Source: Streptosporangium saharense
GTDB taxonomy: Bacteria; Actinomycetota; Actinomycetes; Streptosporangiales; Streptosporangiaceae
DNA: 64,000 bases
NCBI RefSeq assembly: GCF_014203715.1
Contig: NZ_JACHJP010000002.1
Span: 1-64,000 of the forward strand
Reading direction: 5' to 3'
The stretch's first letter is position 1; every line of letters starts with the position of its first letter. Under the pieces are notes generated by a model. The model made no database searches. It was not told where the DNA came from and worked only from the letters and a program-made list of their open reading frames with translations. Shown piece after piece: positions 9,043-18,109 of the stretch. A program made the position numbers and the translations under genes.

Positions 9043-9945
9043 GTGGAACTGCGTGACATCGAGATCTTCCTGACCCTGGCCGAGGAGCTGCACTTCGGCC
9101 GCACCGCCGCCCGGCTGTGCCTGTCACCCGCCCGCGTCACCCAGGCGGTCCAGAAGCAGGAGCGGCAGATCGGCGCCCCGCTGTTCGAACGCACCAATCG
9201 CACGGTACGGCTGACGCCGGTCGGACAGCAGCTCCGCGACGACCTTCGGCCTCTCTACGCCGGGTTGAAGGACAGCGTGGAGCGCGCCCAGCTCGCCGGC
9301 CGGGGCATCACCGGCACCCTGCGCGTCGGCATGCTGCCCGCCAACGCCTACGACCTGCGCCCCTACTGGGACGTCTTTCGCCTCCGGTACCCGCAGTGGA
9401 AGCTGCGCGTCCAGAAATCCCAGTTCAGCGACGCCTTCGCCACGCTGCGCCGCGGGGACATCGACGCTCTGATCACCTGGCTGCCCGTCGACGAGCCGGA
9501 CCTCACCGTGGGGCCGGTCCTGTTCGCCGAACCCCGGGTGCTGGCCGTCTCCACCGGCCACGAGCTCACCCGGCGCACGTCGGTCTCGCTGGAGATCGCC
9601 GCCGACTTCCAGCATCCGCAGTCCGACACCCGGCCCGACTACTGGTACGACGCCTACATTCCGCGCGAGACCCGTCGCGGCCGCACGATCGAGCGTGGCC
9701 CCGTGGTGCAGGACACGGAAGAGGCCATCACCCTCGCCAGCATGGCCGAAATCGTGGTGCTCTTCCCCTCCCACATGACTCGTTACTGGGTACGGCCGGA
9801 CATCACCTACCTGCCGGTCACCGACATGGGGCCGCTGCCGTACGCGCTGGTGTGGCGAAGCGAGACGGAGGGCGAGCCCATCCGGGCGCTGGCCGGGATC
9901 ATCCGCGACCTGGGCCCGCTCCCACCGGCCCCGGCCGCTCCTTGA
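9043..9945 (+). CDS. LysR-family transcriptional regulator
   Basis: 300 residues from a GTG with ACGGAGCAGG upstream. N-terminal helix-turn-helix (LRDIEIFLTLAEELHFGRTAARL, then ARVTQAVQKQERQIGAPLFER) and an effector-binding domain from about residue 90 (GTLRVGMLPANAYDLRPYWDVF). Divergent from the monooxygenase-hydrolase-SDR operon, which it very likely regulates. Its 3' end overlaps the 3' end of the convergent amidase gene by 47 bp, so the two transcripts are antisense at their ends. Confidence 0.92.
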   Translation: MELRDIEIFLTLAEELHFGRTAARLCLSPARVTQAVQKQERQIGAPLFERTNRTVRLTPVGQQLRDDLRPLYAGLKDSVERAQLAGRGITGTLRVGMLPANAYDLRPYWDVFRLRYPQWKLRVQKSQFSDAFATLRRGDIDALITWLPVDEPDLTVGPVLFAEPRVLAVSTGHELTRRTSVSLEIAADFQHPQSDTRPDYWYDAYIPRETRRGRTIERGPVVQDTEEAITLASMAEIVVLFPSHMTRYWVRPDITYLPVTDMGPLPYALVWRSETEGEPIRALAGIIRDLGPLPPAPAAP

Positions 9946-11590
9946 CGCCACCCGTCAGGGGCGGGGTGCTTGCCGGTGGTCGGCGGTGGTGTGTGGCCTG
10001 CTCGTAGTCGAATCCGAGCCCGAGCAGTGCCGGTTCGCTGAACGGCCGTCCCAGTAGTTCGACCCCCACCGGCATGCCGTCTGGGGTGAAGCCGGCCGGG
10101 ATCGTCAGGGCGGGGAACCCGGTGTTGGCGGCGAGGGCGCAGATCCTGAGTCCTTCCTGAGGCTGGCCGATCGGCGCGGCCTGCTGTTGGACCGCCGGGT
10201 AGACCAGTGCGTCCAGGTCGTTGTCCTCGAACAGCTTGTGGAGCAGTTGTTGCGCCTGCGCGCGCCGGGCCAGCCGTTGGTGGTAGGCGTCCTGCGGGCC
10301 GGTCGAGGTGCCCAGCCGCTCCTTGAGCCGCTTCAGGACCGTGGGCGTGACCTGGCCGGAGGTGACGATGTCGGCCAGGGTCACGACGTCGGCCGGTGGC
10401 TCCAGCCGGGCCAGCGAACGGGGGAACCGTGAGCCCGGCGCCGCCAGATAGCGGTTGAGGTCGCGTTCGGTCTCGTCGGCGAACACGCTGGAGTCGTCCA
10501 CCGCCGAAGTCAGCGCGGGCTGGGCGGGCAGATCGACGACGGTCGCCCCCTGCGCGGCCATGTCCCCGACGGCCGCCCGGACCAGCGCCGTCGTGACCTG
10601 CGCGGGCCCCGACGTGCTCAGGTAGTCGGTGAACACGCCGACGCGGGCGTTGACCAGGGCGGTGTCATTCAGCGTGGCGGTGTAGGTGCGGGGGATCCGC
10701 CCGATGGACGCCCTGGTGGACGGGTCGTCCGGGTCGTACCCGGCGGTGGCGTCCAGGATCAGTGCGATGTCGCTGACCGACTTGGCGATGGGGCCACCGA
10801 CGTCCTGCGTGTTGGAGAGAGGCGCGATGCCGTCGCGGCTGGACAGGCCCTGGCTCGGCCGCAGGCCGACCAGGCTGTTGTGCGCCGCCGGGCTGCGGAT
10901 GGAGCCACAGGTGTCCGAGCCCAGCCCGGCCGCGCCGAAACCGGCGGCGACTCCGGCGCCCGTGCCTCCGCTGGAGCCGCCCGGGTTGCGGGTCTGGTCG
11001 TAGGGGTTGCGGGTCTGCCCACCGAGCGAGCTGATGGTCTCGACGCCGGAGGCGAACTCGTGCAGGTTGGTCTTGGCGACGACGATCGCGCCGGCCGCGC
11101 GCAGCCGTGCGACCTGTTCGGCGTCATCGGCGGGACGCCAGCGCCTCAGCGCCAGCGAACCGCTGGACGTAGGCAGGTCTCCCGTGTCGTAGTTGTCCTT
11201 GACCAGGATCGGGATGCCGTGCAGCGGGCCGCGGACGTGCCCCCGCCGGCGTTCGGCGTCGAGCCGGGCGGCATCGGCGATCGCCGTCGGGTCCATGCGA
11301 ATGACCGCGTTGACACCGGGCTGGTCGGCATACGCCTGCTCGTAGGCGTCGATGCGTGCCTGGTACGCCTTGACCAATCGGACCGAGGTGACCCGGCCGC
11401 TCGCCAGTAGCCCGCGCAACCGGGTGGCGTCCATGTCCACCACCCACTCGGCGATGTCGTTCGGTGCCGCCCGGTCACCTGCGCCGTCGCCCGCCGTCGC
11501 TTCGGCTGTGACCGCGGGTGCCGTCAGGAGAACGACACCGACCGCCAGGGCCGCCGCTCGGGTGTGCCGGTTTCGCCTTCGTCGTGCCAC
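9899..11590 (-). CDS. Exported amidase (amidase signature family)
   Basis: 563 residues from a GTG with GAGGAGG six bases upstream. A signal peptide (basic MARRRRNRHTR, hydrophobic core, cleavage around residue 30) is followed by the amidase-signature domain. The catalytic triad is readable: K131 in ILVKDNYD, cis-Ser S207 in GGSSGG, and nucleophile S230 in GSDTCGSIRSPA. The usual G-G-S-I-R has Cys for the first Gly, probably tolerated. It hydrolyses an amide outside the cell; substrate unknown. Convergent with the LysR gene. Confidence 0.9.
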   Translation of the reverse strand: MARRRRNRHTRAAALAVGVVLLTAPAVTAEATAGDGAGDRAAPNDIAEWVVDMDATRLRGLLASGRVTSVRLVKAYQARIDAYEQAYADQPGVNAVIRMDPTAIADAARLDAERRRGHVRGPLHGIPILVKDNYDTGDLPTSSGSLALRRWRPADDAEQVARLRAAGAIVVAKTNLHEFASGVETISSLGGQTRNPYDQTRNPGGSSGGTGAGVAAGFGAAGLGSDTCGSIRSPAAHNSLVGLRPSQGLSSRDGIAPLSNTQDVGGPIAKSVSDIALILDATAGYDPDDPSTRASIGRIPRTYTATLNDTALVNARVGVFTDYLSTSGPAQVTTALVRAAVGDMAAQGATVVDLPAQPALTSAVDDSSVFADETERDLNRYLAAPGSRFPRSLARLEPPADVVTLADIVTSGQVTPTVLKRLKERLGTSTGPQDAYHQRLARRAQAQQLLHKLFEDNDLDALVYPAVQQQAAPIGQPQEGLRICALAANTGFPALTIPAGFTPDGMPVGVELLGRPFSEPALLGLGFDYEQATHHRRPPASTPPLTGGVKERPGPVGAGPGRG

Positions 11591-11940
11591 ATCGGCCTCC
11601 TCGTCACCGATTGGCGCCTCGATGTACGAACACGGGAGATGCGCATACGGCCCCGCCGACCGTGAACAGCCGCTGACTGTGCCATCTGGAGTATGACCCG
11701 GGAGTGCCGTAGCGACCACCCCCCATGGTCTCCGGCGGGCTCCGCACAGGGTCAGTCTCATTCGGCCCGTACGGCGGCGCGGGCGAGGGCGGCGGCCAGG
11801 TGCGTGACGTACTCCGGGGTTGAGGAGCCGACAGGCAGCGGTTGTCGCTGAGAACGATCATGGTGCTGCCGCGAGGCGAATCATTCGTTTTACAACGCGA
11901 CAATTATTTCGAGTTAACCGTTGGTCCTGTTTTTCGGGTC
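11591..11940. other. Gene-free stretch upstream of the amidase
   Basis: Contains the amidase ribosome site and presumably its promoter. The segment at about 11880-11930 is unusually A/T-rich for this window and borders the Tn3 relic that follows. No gene is supported. Confidence 0.4.
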
Positions 11941-12199
11941 GTGCCCGCCGAGTTTCTGTCTGGTGATCAGAGGGCTGCCTACGGGGCGTTCACCGACCTG
12001 CCGTCACTGTCCTGATCTGGAGAAGTTCTTCTTCCTGGACCCGTTCGACCGTGATGCCATCGCGAGATCGAGGACCGATTCGCATCGCCTTGGCGTCGCC
12101 GTACAGATCGGAACGGTCCGTTGCAAGGAGCTGTTACTGGAAAAGTTGGGCGGCAGAGACACGGTGCGGCGTCGAGATTGGGTTGCTGGACGGCTGTGA
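11941..12199 (+). pseudogene. Tn3-family transposase, N-terminal relic (frameshifted)
   Basis: Translation from 11941 gives VPAEFLSGDQRAAYGAFTDL, the start expected of a Tn3-family transposase, then hits a stop at 12013-12015. One base along, a new frame from 12014 continues DLEKFFFLDPFDRDAIARSR then SHRLGVAVQIGTVRC. This matches the conserved N-terminal domain (DUF4158: F-x-L-D-x-x-D-R-x-x-I-A-x-R-R, then R-L-G-F-A-L-Q-L-G-T-V-R). The match stops after about 85 residues; the remaining 900 are absent. Dead fragment. Confidence 0.8.
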
Positions 12200-12573
12200 C
12201 AACGTTGGGGACGGGCCTGTGGTAGTCCCGGCGCTCACCGCTTGGAGGAGCCCCGCCCCCGAAAAGCTGCCCACACCGGCGATGACATCGAAAATCCCCA
12301 CAATCCAGGCGATCGCCTTGGGCAGGGGGCGGCATGGGATGCGCCCGGCGTCTTGGGGCCCTCGTTGGCTGTCACGCCCACGCCATGGGTCGGAGCAAGT
12401 CGATCTGCCGAGCCCTTGCTTTTTAGGTCAGGACGTTCCCCCAGATACGGCATTCCCAAATTGGGATTACCGATGGGTGATCACGGAAAACCATGCCGGC
12501 ACCCCGACATATTCCATAAAGTAGCGATTTGGATACACACCCATTTTCCGTTCCGGCGCCCATGTGAGCTGAC
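12200..12573. other. Gene-free stretch after the Tn3 relic
   Basis: No supported gene. Base composition drifts to lower GC near 12430-12560. I could not match any frame to further transposase sequence. Confidence 0.4.
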
Positions 12574-12948
12574 ATGCCTTCATACCCGATGTACAACCTT
12601 AAGTTGGCTGGATGGCGCAACCAAAGCGTCTGGGGGTGGGACCCGGCACTGAAGACCTGGTATGCGCAGCTCACCCGCGACAGCGCCGGGTACGACGCCA
12701 TGGAGCGGGGGCCGCAGATCTGGCTCAGCCCGCCGCGGGTTCCCGTGATCTCCACCCCCGCGGCTCTCGCCGTGAAGATCGCCAAGGTCACCCGTACCGA
12801 GGTGGCCGCGGTACGGACCGCGATGAACGACTCCCTACCGGGTCGTCATGACCCACTCTGGCTACCTGAGGAGGAGCCGCACCCCGGCACCGGGCATTCG
12901 TTCGGCGGCATCATTCAGCGTCTGATCCCCAGGTGGGGGCGCCCCTGA
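12574..12948 (+). CDS. Small protein of unknown function
   Basis: 124 residues starting MPSYPMYNLKLAGWRNQSVWGW; the Tyr/Trp-rich N-terminus and the segment WYAQLTRD look like a folded domain, and codon bias is good through residue 90. Only a weak ribosome site (GAGCT) precedes the ATG. It sits between a transposase relic and a recombinase relic, so it was probably carried in on a mobile element. I do not recognise a function. Confidence 0.6.
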   Translation: MPSYPMYNLKLAGWRNQSVWGWDPALKTWYAQLTRDSAGYDAMERGPQIWLSPPRVPVISTPAALAVKIAKVTRTEVAAVRTAMNDSLPGRHDPLWLPEEEPHPGTGHSFGGIIQRLIPRWGRP

Positions 12949-13029
12949 GTGGTGAGCCTCGGCAGGGGCTGGTTTCAGACTGGGGACGTGAGGCGTTCGA
13001 AGGTTCGCCACCAGCAGCGTCCACGCGAT

Positions 13030-13626
13030 ACTGAGGGCCTGGTGGGCGGCGTTCGGCGAGCGCGGCCATACGGCACGGGTGGCCGCGCACCGGGCAGGTG
13101 GCCGAGTTAGGCCCGTACGGCACGGCCGTCTCGGTGACGTCACCGATGTTGAGCGCGGCCAGTTCCGAGGACCGGGCGGCGATGGCGTAGCCGAGCAGCA
13201 CCAGGACCGCATCACAGATCCCGGCCAGGGCGGTGCGGTCCAGCGGAGTGAGCATCCGGCGTATCTCGGCCGGGAGCATCGGGGTGGCCTTGCGCACCGT
13301 CGCGGCCGGGTCGGGGCCAGGGCGAGTTCCTCGCGATGCCCGGGCAGGACCTTGCGGGCGCCGGAGGTCTCCGGCGCCACCACGTCAGCGGCCTTGTGCA
13401 TCGAGCGGATCGCGGTCAGCGTCCGCTCGATGCTGGAGCGCGCAAGCGGATACCCCGTCTTCGCCGACGGGGCACGGTCAGGTGGGCGGCGTACTCGGTG
13501 ACGGTCTGCGCGGTCGTCGGCAGCGCCGCCCCGCCCGTGCTCGCGCACAGACGGTGACGCGGCATATGCCCGGTGGGTCGAGGCGGGAACTCCGGCCTCG
13601 ACGGCCGCGTAGTCAGCCGGGCCAAG
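13030..13626 (-). pseudogene. Tyrosine recombinase/integrase relic
   Basis: Reading the minus strand from 13626, pieces of an integrase appear in changing frames: EAGVPASTHRAYAA (N-terminal SAM-like domain), then ASTGGAALPTTAQTVTEYAA, then SSIERTLTAIRSMHKAA, then AEIRRMLTPLDRTALAGICD followed by VLLGYAIAARSSELAALNIG (start of the catalytic domain with its R-x-S-E-L box), then VPYGPNSATCPVR. At least three frameshifts are needed and the C-terminal H-x-x-R and Tyr nucleophile region is missing. The element it served is gone. Confidence 0.75.
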
Positions 13627-13859
13627 GGGCGATCGACGGTCTCTACGGCCTTCGCGTGCGAGAGATCAGTCCGACGACCTCGGTCAGCACCGGCCAACCA
13701 GCACGCGATGCTCCCATATACCCCCATATGGGACATCAAGGATCATGGCAGGCATCGAAACGATCACGAGCACGCGGTTCACCAGGAAACACGGAAAGAT
13801 CACCCCTGGTGGGGGAATTCTCCCTTTTTCTGTTTCCCTCAGATAAGGAACCTTCGCTC

Positions 13860-14834
13860 ATGAATCGGCAGTCCCTCATCCCGGCCGCCCTGGCGGCGCT
13901 GGTCCTTTGCGCGTCGGCGCCGACCGCCTTCGCCGACGCAGCCCGAGTACGGCCGCGGCCCGATGCGCTGCGGGCGATCCAGGCCCGCCTGGCGGCCGGG
14001 GGTGGCGTCGCGCTGACCGAGAAAAGCTCAACTCGGATGCCCGGCGGCCGGATCGTCGACCACATGTCCTACAGCGCCGGATACAACGTCGAACGCAAAG
14101 ACCGCCTGAGGTTGGGCCGTCCCGGCGTGTTGGCCGCCGAGACCTGGCGGCGGCTGTCCTTCGGCACGGGCGTGGCCAAGCAGATCGCCGCCGACACCGC
14201 CAAGGGCGGGGACGCCTACGTCGCCAGCCTGCTGCCGCAGACCTCCTGGCACCACTCCATCAGCGTCGGTGGCCACCTGTACGCCTCCGGCAGGCTGTAT
14301 GACCCCGTGCTGCCCCAGGGCAAGAACTGGGCGCGCCTCAAGAATGTCAGCGGCGCCGCAGCCGCCTACGGCGACCAACTGCTCAACGTCTTCGAACCGG
14401 CCACCGCCAAAGCGCTGATCACTGAGAAGAACCGCAAGGGCGACGGGTATGAGTTTCGCGAACCCGACGGCAGGAAGCACTGGGAGCTGCAGTACGCCGG
14501 TGCCCTGTCCTTCGCCGCGATGTACAAGCTCTCTGCCACCTTCCGGGAGGCGCTCAACGGCCGCATGGACTCCGCTGACCGGACCCTGCAGCTCAACTGG
14601 AGTGTCTTCGTCGACGACAAGGGGCTGCCCCTGCGAGTGGTGTCGTTCTGGGAGAACCGGCAGGACGGACGCTTCTTCACCAGCGAGACCGTCACCTCCT
14701 ACTCCGGCTGGGGCTCACGCACCGCGATCACCGCACCGCCGTCCAGCAGGACGGCTGTCACCCGCGGCCCGGCTGGTCTGCCCGAATCCGACGGCACGGT
14801 TGACGTCCTGCGCGCCCGTCCGGCCACCGGGTGA
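13860..14834 (+). CDS. Exported protein of unknown function
   Basis: 324 residues from the ATG at 13860 with AAGGAA upstream; the open frame extends further 5' but a signal peptide begins exactly here (MNRQSLIPAALAALVLCASA, cleavage after AFA near 26). The mature protein has no cysteines that I can see and alternates charged and aromatic strands, with late WELQYAGALSF and LQLNWSVFVDDKGLPLRVVSFWE. The last part, with paired beta-strands around a D-x-K-G-L-P turn, recalls LppX/LolA-like lipid-binding folds, but this is only an impression. It stands alone after the recombinase relic. Confidence 0.7.
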   Translation: MNRQSLIPAALAALVLCASAPTAFADAARVRPRPDALRAIQARLAAGGGVALTEKSSTRMPGGRIVDHMSYSAGYNVERKDRLRLGRPGVLAAETWRRLSFGTGVAKQIAADTAKGGDAYVASLLPQTSWHHSISVGGHLYASGRLYDPVLPQGKNWARLKNVSGAAAAYGDQLLNVFEPATAKALITEKNRKGDGYEFREPDGRKHWELQYAGALSFAAMYKLSATFREALNGRMDSADRTLQLNWSVFVDDKGLPLRVVSFWENRQDGRFFTSETVTSYSGWGSRTAITAPPSSRTAVTRGPAGLPESDGTVDVLRARPATG

Positions 14835-15198
14835 CCAGATAGCCACGGCGAGCGCGTCGTTGAGCACGCAGGCGAGTGCCTGTCCATCCAGGACAACGTC
14901 GCTCTGTGACGGCCGACGTCACCGCTCCGCCTCTCCCGGGCGCGCCTACCCTCACCTGCGCCGCCCTGAAGACGGTTCTCGGGTACGGCACCGGCACCAA
15001 CCCGGCCCATCCCAAGACGCTGGGCTACGCCAAATCTCTCGACGGCGCGATCACCCTCATAGCCAGGGGCGGTGACCAGGTAGCAGACGGTGAAGCCTTC
15101 CTCCTGGGTAGCGCGGTGCTCGCGTGCGCCTTCCAGCGCGAGGGCGGCCTGCTCGATCGTGGTGGCGCGCGAGGAGGGATGACCGGTTTGGCGCCTTC
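14835..15198. other. Gene-free stretch
   Basis: Frames are open on both strands, but none shows a ribosome site with coherent codon bias. Possibly decayed coding sequence on the minus strand near 15050-15180. No function assigned. Confidence 0.4.
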
Positions 15199-15795
15199 TT
15201 ACACCAGGGCATATCCGTAGGCGGTGGTGAACGGCGCGAGATCAGGGACACCGAAGGTTTCGCACATCGCTTTGAAAGTGACGACTTTGTTTTCGCCGAA
15301 ACGCCGGACCTGGGCGGCGTAGGAGACAGCGGACACAAAGGTGGGCGGGGTGGTCTTGCTGTGAAACTTGTCGGCGTACATCACTAGTTTCTCTTCACCC
15401 GACTCAGCCATATAGTCGGCGACGGGCAGGGGAAGTCCCTGCTCTCGCACGTCGCTCCGGCTGATCCCCATGCCGGTGTGACAGGAGCAGAAGCGGCGGA
15501 TCTCGTCCGGAAACCCCTCCTCAAGGAGAAGCTCGTAGCCGAGTACGCCGTGCTGCAGGTAGCGTGTGTGATCCAGCTTTCCGCTGGCCCCGTACAGCCG
15601 ATAAACCCCGATGTCGTGAAGCAGGCTTCCCGCGCGCACCAAATCCCTGTTGAGATCGGATCCGGTACGTGCGAGAAGTTGCTCTGCGATACAGCACACG
15701 ATTTCACAGTGGATATAGACGAGATCGAAGGCCTCCCGGGTAGGCGCGTGCTTCTCATGGAGCGCACGAATCTGTTCGTCTGTCGGAATCCGCAT
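15199..15795 (-). CDS. HD-domain metal-dependent hydrolase
   Basis: 198 residues. The HD superfamily ligands are readable: H29 (VYIHCEI), H60-D61 (SLLHDIGVYRLYG), further histidines at H76/H82 and in CSCHTGMGI (about 110), and a late Asp (YADKFHSK). The HDIG variant with a short length suggests a small phosphohydrolase; nucleotide-type substrates are typical of the superfamily. No regulator domain. It is isolated, with 225 bp of empty sequence upstream. Confidence 0.88.
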   Translation of the reverse strand: MRIPTDEQIRALHEKHAPTREAFDLVYIHCEIVCCIAEQLLARTGSDLNRDLVRAGSLLHDIGVYRLYGASGKLDHTRYLQHGVLGYELLLEEGFPDEIRRFCSCHTGMGISRSDVREQGLPLPVADYMAESGEEKLVMYADKFHSKTTPPTFVSAVSYAAQVRRFGENKVVTFKAMCETFGVPDLAPFTTAYGYALV

Positions 15796-16020
15796 TCCGA
15801 GATTCTACCAACCGGTGAACACGGCGTTCTGCGCCTTGACCGGATACGCATTCCATGAATTCGGATGCTGTTCTATCGCGCTGCCGTTGATTTGTCGTGC
15901 TCGACGCCGAACCACGTCACCGTCCTCATCCGCCGGTACGCCGTGAACCGAACGGCCGATGACGTTGGCGGGCCCGTTCGGGGCTCGGGTTGTTGTCACC
16001 GGCCGCTCCGATGCGGGTGG

Positions 16021-16800
16021 TCAATCCCGCACGTGCAGGCCGAAGCCCTTACGTCCCGGCACCTCCAGGCCCTCCTTCAACCGCAGTGACGGGATCTCGT
16101 AGTCACCGAAGTTCTGGCGCCGGAACGCGATCGGTTCGGTCGTCTCCAGCGACAGCAGCCGCTCCTTCCACGCCTTCGCGGCGTCCTCGACGTCGCCGCG
16201 GGTCATCTTGTCGGCGCCGTGCAGCACGAACGGCGGCAGCACTTCCATGCCCGGGTAGTACAGGATCCCGTGGTGGATCGGGAACAGCAGGTCCTCGATC
16301 GGACCGTTGATCCCGCGATCGGTGTAGTGGGATTCGGGGCCCCCGATGGTCACCGACAGGATCGCCCGCCGCCCCTGCAACGTCCCTTCGCCGAAACGCT
16401 CGCCGTAGCGGGTCTCGTCATGCGCTCCGACGCCGTACGCGAAGTGGAAGGAGAACACCCGGTCCACCCAGCCCTTGAGGATCGCCGGCATCGTGTACCA
16501 CCACATCGGGAACTGGAAGATCACCGTGTCGGCCCACAGCAGCTTCTCCTGTTCGGCCGCCACGTCGGGCGTGAGCGCGCCGGAGTCGTACGCCCCGGCC
16601 GAACTCGGTATCACCCGCAGCGGGCTCGTGGCGTGCTCGCCGAAGTCCGCCGCGTCCACCACGGCCTTCCAGTTCATCGCGTACAGGTCGCTCACCCGCA
16701 CCTCGTGCCCGGCGGCTTCGAGAGTGGACACGGCGAGGTCCTTCAAAGAGCCGTTCAGCGAACGCGGCTCGGGGTGGGCGTAGACGATGAGCGCCTTCAT
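16021..16800 (-). CDS. NAD(P)H:quinone oxidoreductase-like flavoprotein
   Basis: 259 residues with a flavodoxin-like fold. KALIVYAHPEPRSLNGSLK binds the FMN/FAD phosphate, and FQFPMWWYTMPAILKGWVDRVF is the hallmark of the NQO1/MdaB family. ATG 16800 has AAGGGAACAG upstream. Such enzymes reduce quinones by two electrons and protect against redox-cycling compounds. Divergent from the XRE-type regulator at 16927 across 126 bp, a pairing commonly found in actinomycetes, so regulation by that protein is likely. Confidence 0.9.
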   Translation of the reverse strand: MKALIVYAHPEPRSLNGSLKDLAVSTLEAAGHEVRVSDLYAMNWKAVVDAADFGEHATSPLRVIPSSAGAYDSGALTPDVAAEQEKLLWADTVIFQFPMWWYTMPAILKGWVDRVFSFHFAYGVGAHDETRYGERFGEGTLQGRRAILSVTIGGPESHYTDRGINGPIEDLLFPIHHGILYYPGMEVLPPFVLHGADKMTRGDVEDAAKAWKERLLSLETTEPIAFRRQNFGDYEIPSLRLKEGLEVPGRKGFGLHVRD

Positions 16801-16926
16801 GACTGTTCCCTTCGACAAGGTGTTCGCCATAGATGCTCGACCACCGGGGCCTCGTCGTTCAGGGGCTCTTCTTCCTGGTATCAGCAGGGCCACCCTCACG
16901 TACGTCACCGGAGCCATACTGGAGGC

Positions 16927-17775
16927 ATGGACGATCTCGCGGGCTTCCTGCGCACCCGGCGCTCCCGGGTCGACCCTGCCACCGTCGGCATCCCCACCGA
17001 CAGCCGCCGCCGCGTCGAAGGGCTGCGCCGGGAAGAGGTCGCGCACCTGTCCGGGGTCAGCGTCGACTACTACGTACGCCTGGAGCAGGGCCGCGCCACC
17101 CAGCCCTCCGAACAGGTCCTCGACGCGCTCGCCCGTGTCCTCGGCCTCGATGAGACCGAGCGTGAGCACCTGTACCGGCTGGCCCGGCAGCGCCGCCGCC
17201 GCGCGAAGTCGCCCAGCGGGCGCCTGCGGCCGGAACTGCTGCACGTACTCGACCTGGTCACCGACGCGCCCGCCCTGATCATGGACCACCGGCTGGACGT
17301 GATCGCCGGGAACCGCCTCGCCGGGCTCCTCTTCGGCCGGGAGATACCGGGCTTGAACACCGCCCGGCACATCTTCCTTGAGGAGGCCGAGCGCGGCCTG
17401 TACGCCGACTGGGAGAACTGCACCCTCGACGTGGTCGGGCACCTGCGCCTGGCGGCCGGGAAGTACCCCGACGACCCGCGCCTGACCTCGCTCATCGGCG
17501 AGCTGGCGATGGGCAGCACGCGCTTTCGCCGCCTCTGGGCCCGCGCGGACGTGCGCGCCCGCACCCATGGACGCAAGGCGTACCAGCACCCGCTGGTCGG
17601 ACTCCTGGAACTGCACCAGGAGAACTTCGCACTGCCGGATGAATCAGGCATGGAACTGCTGGTGCTGTCCGCGACACCCGGAAGCCCTACCGAGGACGGG
17701 CTGCGCCTGCTGAGTACGCTCAGCGGAGACGGACATCCCACGGTGGAAGACCTGCCGGTGACGAACGCGCCATGA
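16927..17775 (+). CDS. XRE-family regulator with MmyB-like ligand domain
   Basis: 282 residues. The N-terminal helix-turn-helix has the family phrase GLRREEVAHLSGVSVDYYVRLEQGR (about 37-61) and ALARVLGLDETEREHLYRLA. A C-terminal PAS-like domain starts near residue 100 (PALIMDHRLDVIAGNRLAGLLFG) and ends HPLVGLLELHQENFALPDE, as in MmyB-type regulators that bind small ligands. It faces the quinone reductase gene and probably represses it. Confidence 0.92.
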   Translation: MDDLAGFLRTRRSRVDPATVGIPTDSRRRVEGLRREEVAHLSGVSVDYYVRLEQGRATQPSEQVLDALARVLGLDETEREHLYRLARQRRRRAKSPSGRLRPELLHVLDLVTDAPALIMDHRLDVIAGNRLAGLLFGREIPGLNTARHIFLEEAERGLYADWENCTLDVVGHLRLAAGKYPDDPRLTSLIGELAMGSTRFRRLWARADVRARTHGRKAYQHPLVGLLELHQENFALPDESGMELLVLSATPGSPTEDGLRLLSTLSGDGHPTVEDLPVTNAP

Positions 17776-18109
17776 GTCACACGAAGCCGTTGGGGTCAGC
17801 GGCGGCGATCGGCGGGCTTCACTTGCCTCGCCTGGGATGAACACCGGGACCAGGCCGAGTCCCAGATGTTCGTCAGCCGGTCGCTGACTCGGCTTTCGAA
17901 GGCCACCAGAACAGAGACAGAGGATCATCGTCAGTCCCAGCTCCTCGGCCCATTCGCGGACCCGCCATCCTCCGTTGCGCTGCTCGCAGAGGGCGTATTC
18001 GGCGAATCGGTCCCGATGAGCCCGATCTTGACCGGCAGCGTCACCTTGTGCCAACCGTGGGTCTGGCACTGGTCGCACACTGTAGGCGCCAAGCACCTTC
18101 GTGCGATCA
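17776..18109. other. Gene-free stretch
   Basis: No frame with a ribosome site or a recognisable domain. Minus-strand frames contain cysteine-rich fragments (for example CTCPAAPTLKATID, ALCEQRNGGW) that look like scraps of decayed coding sequence, but I could not assign them. Confidence 0.35.

Noticed and set aside
12051..12524. 157-codon plus-strand frame after the Tn3 relic
   Set aside because: Overlaps the relic in another frame and reads as low-complexity; no start signal.
16801..17616. 5' extension of the quinone reductase frame to 531 codons
   Set aside because: The extension is antisense to the XRE gene; the ribosome site and flavodoxin-like start are at 16800.
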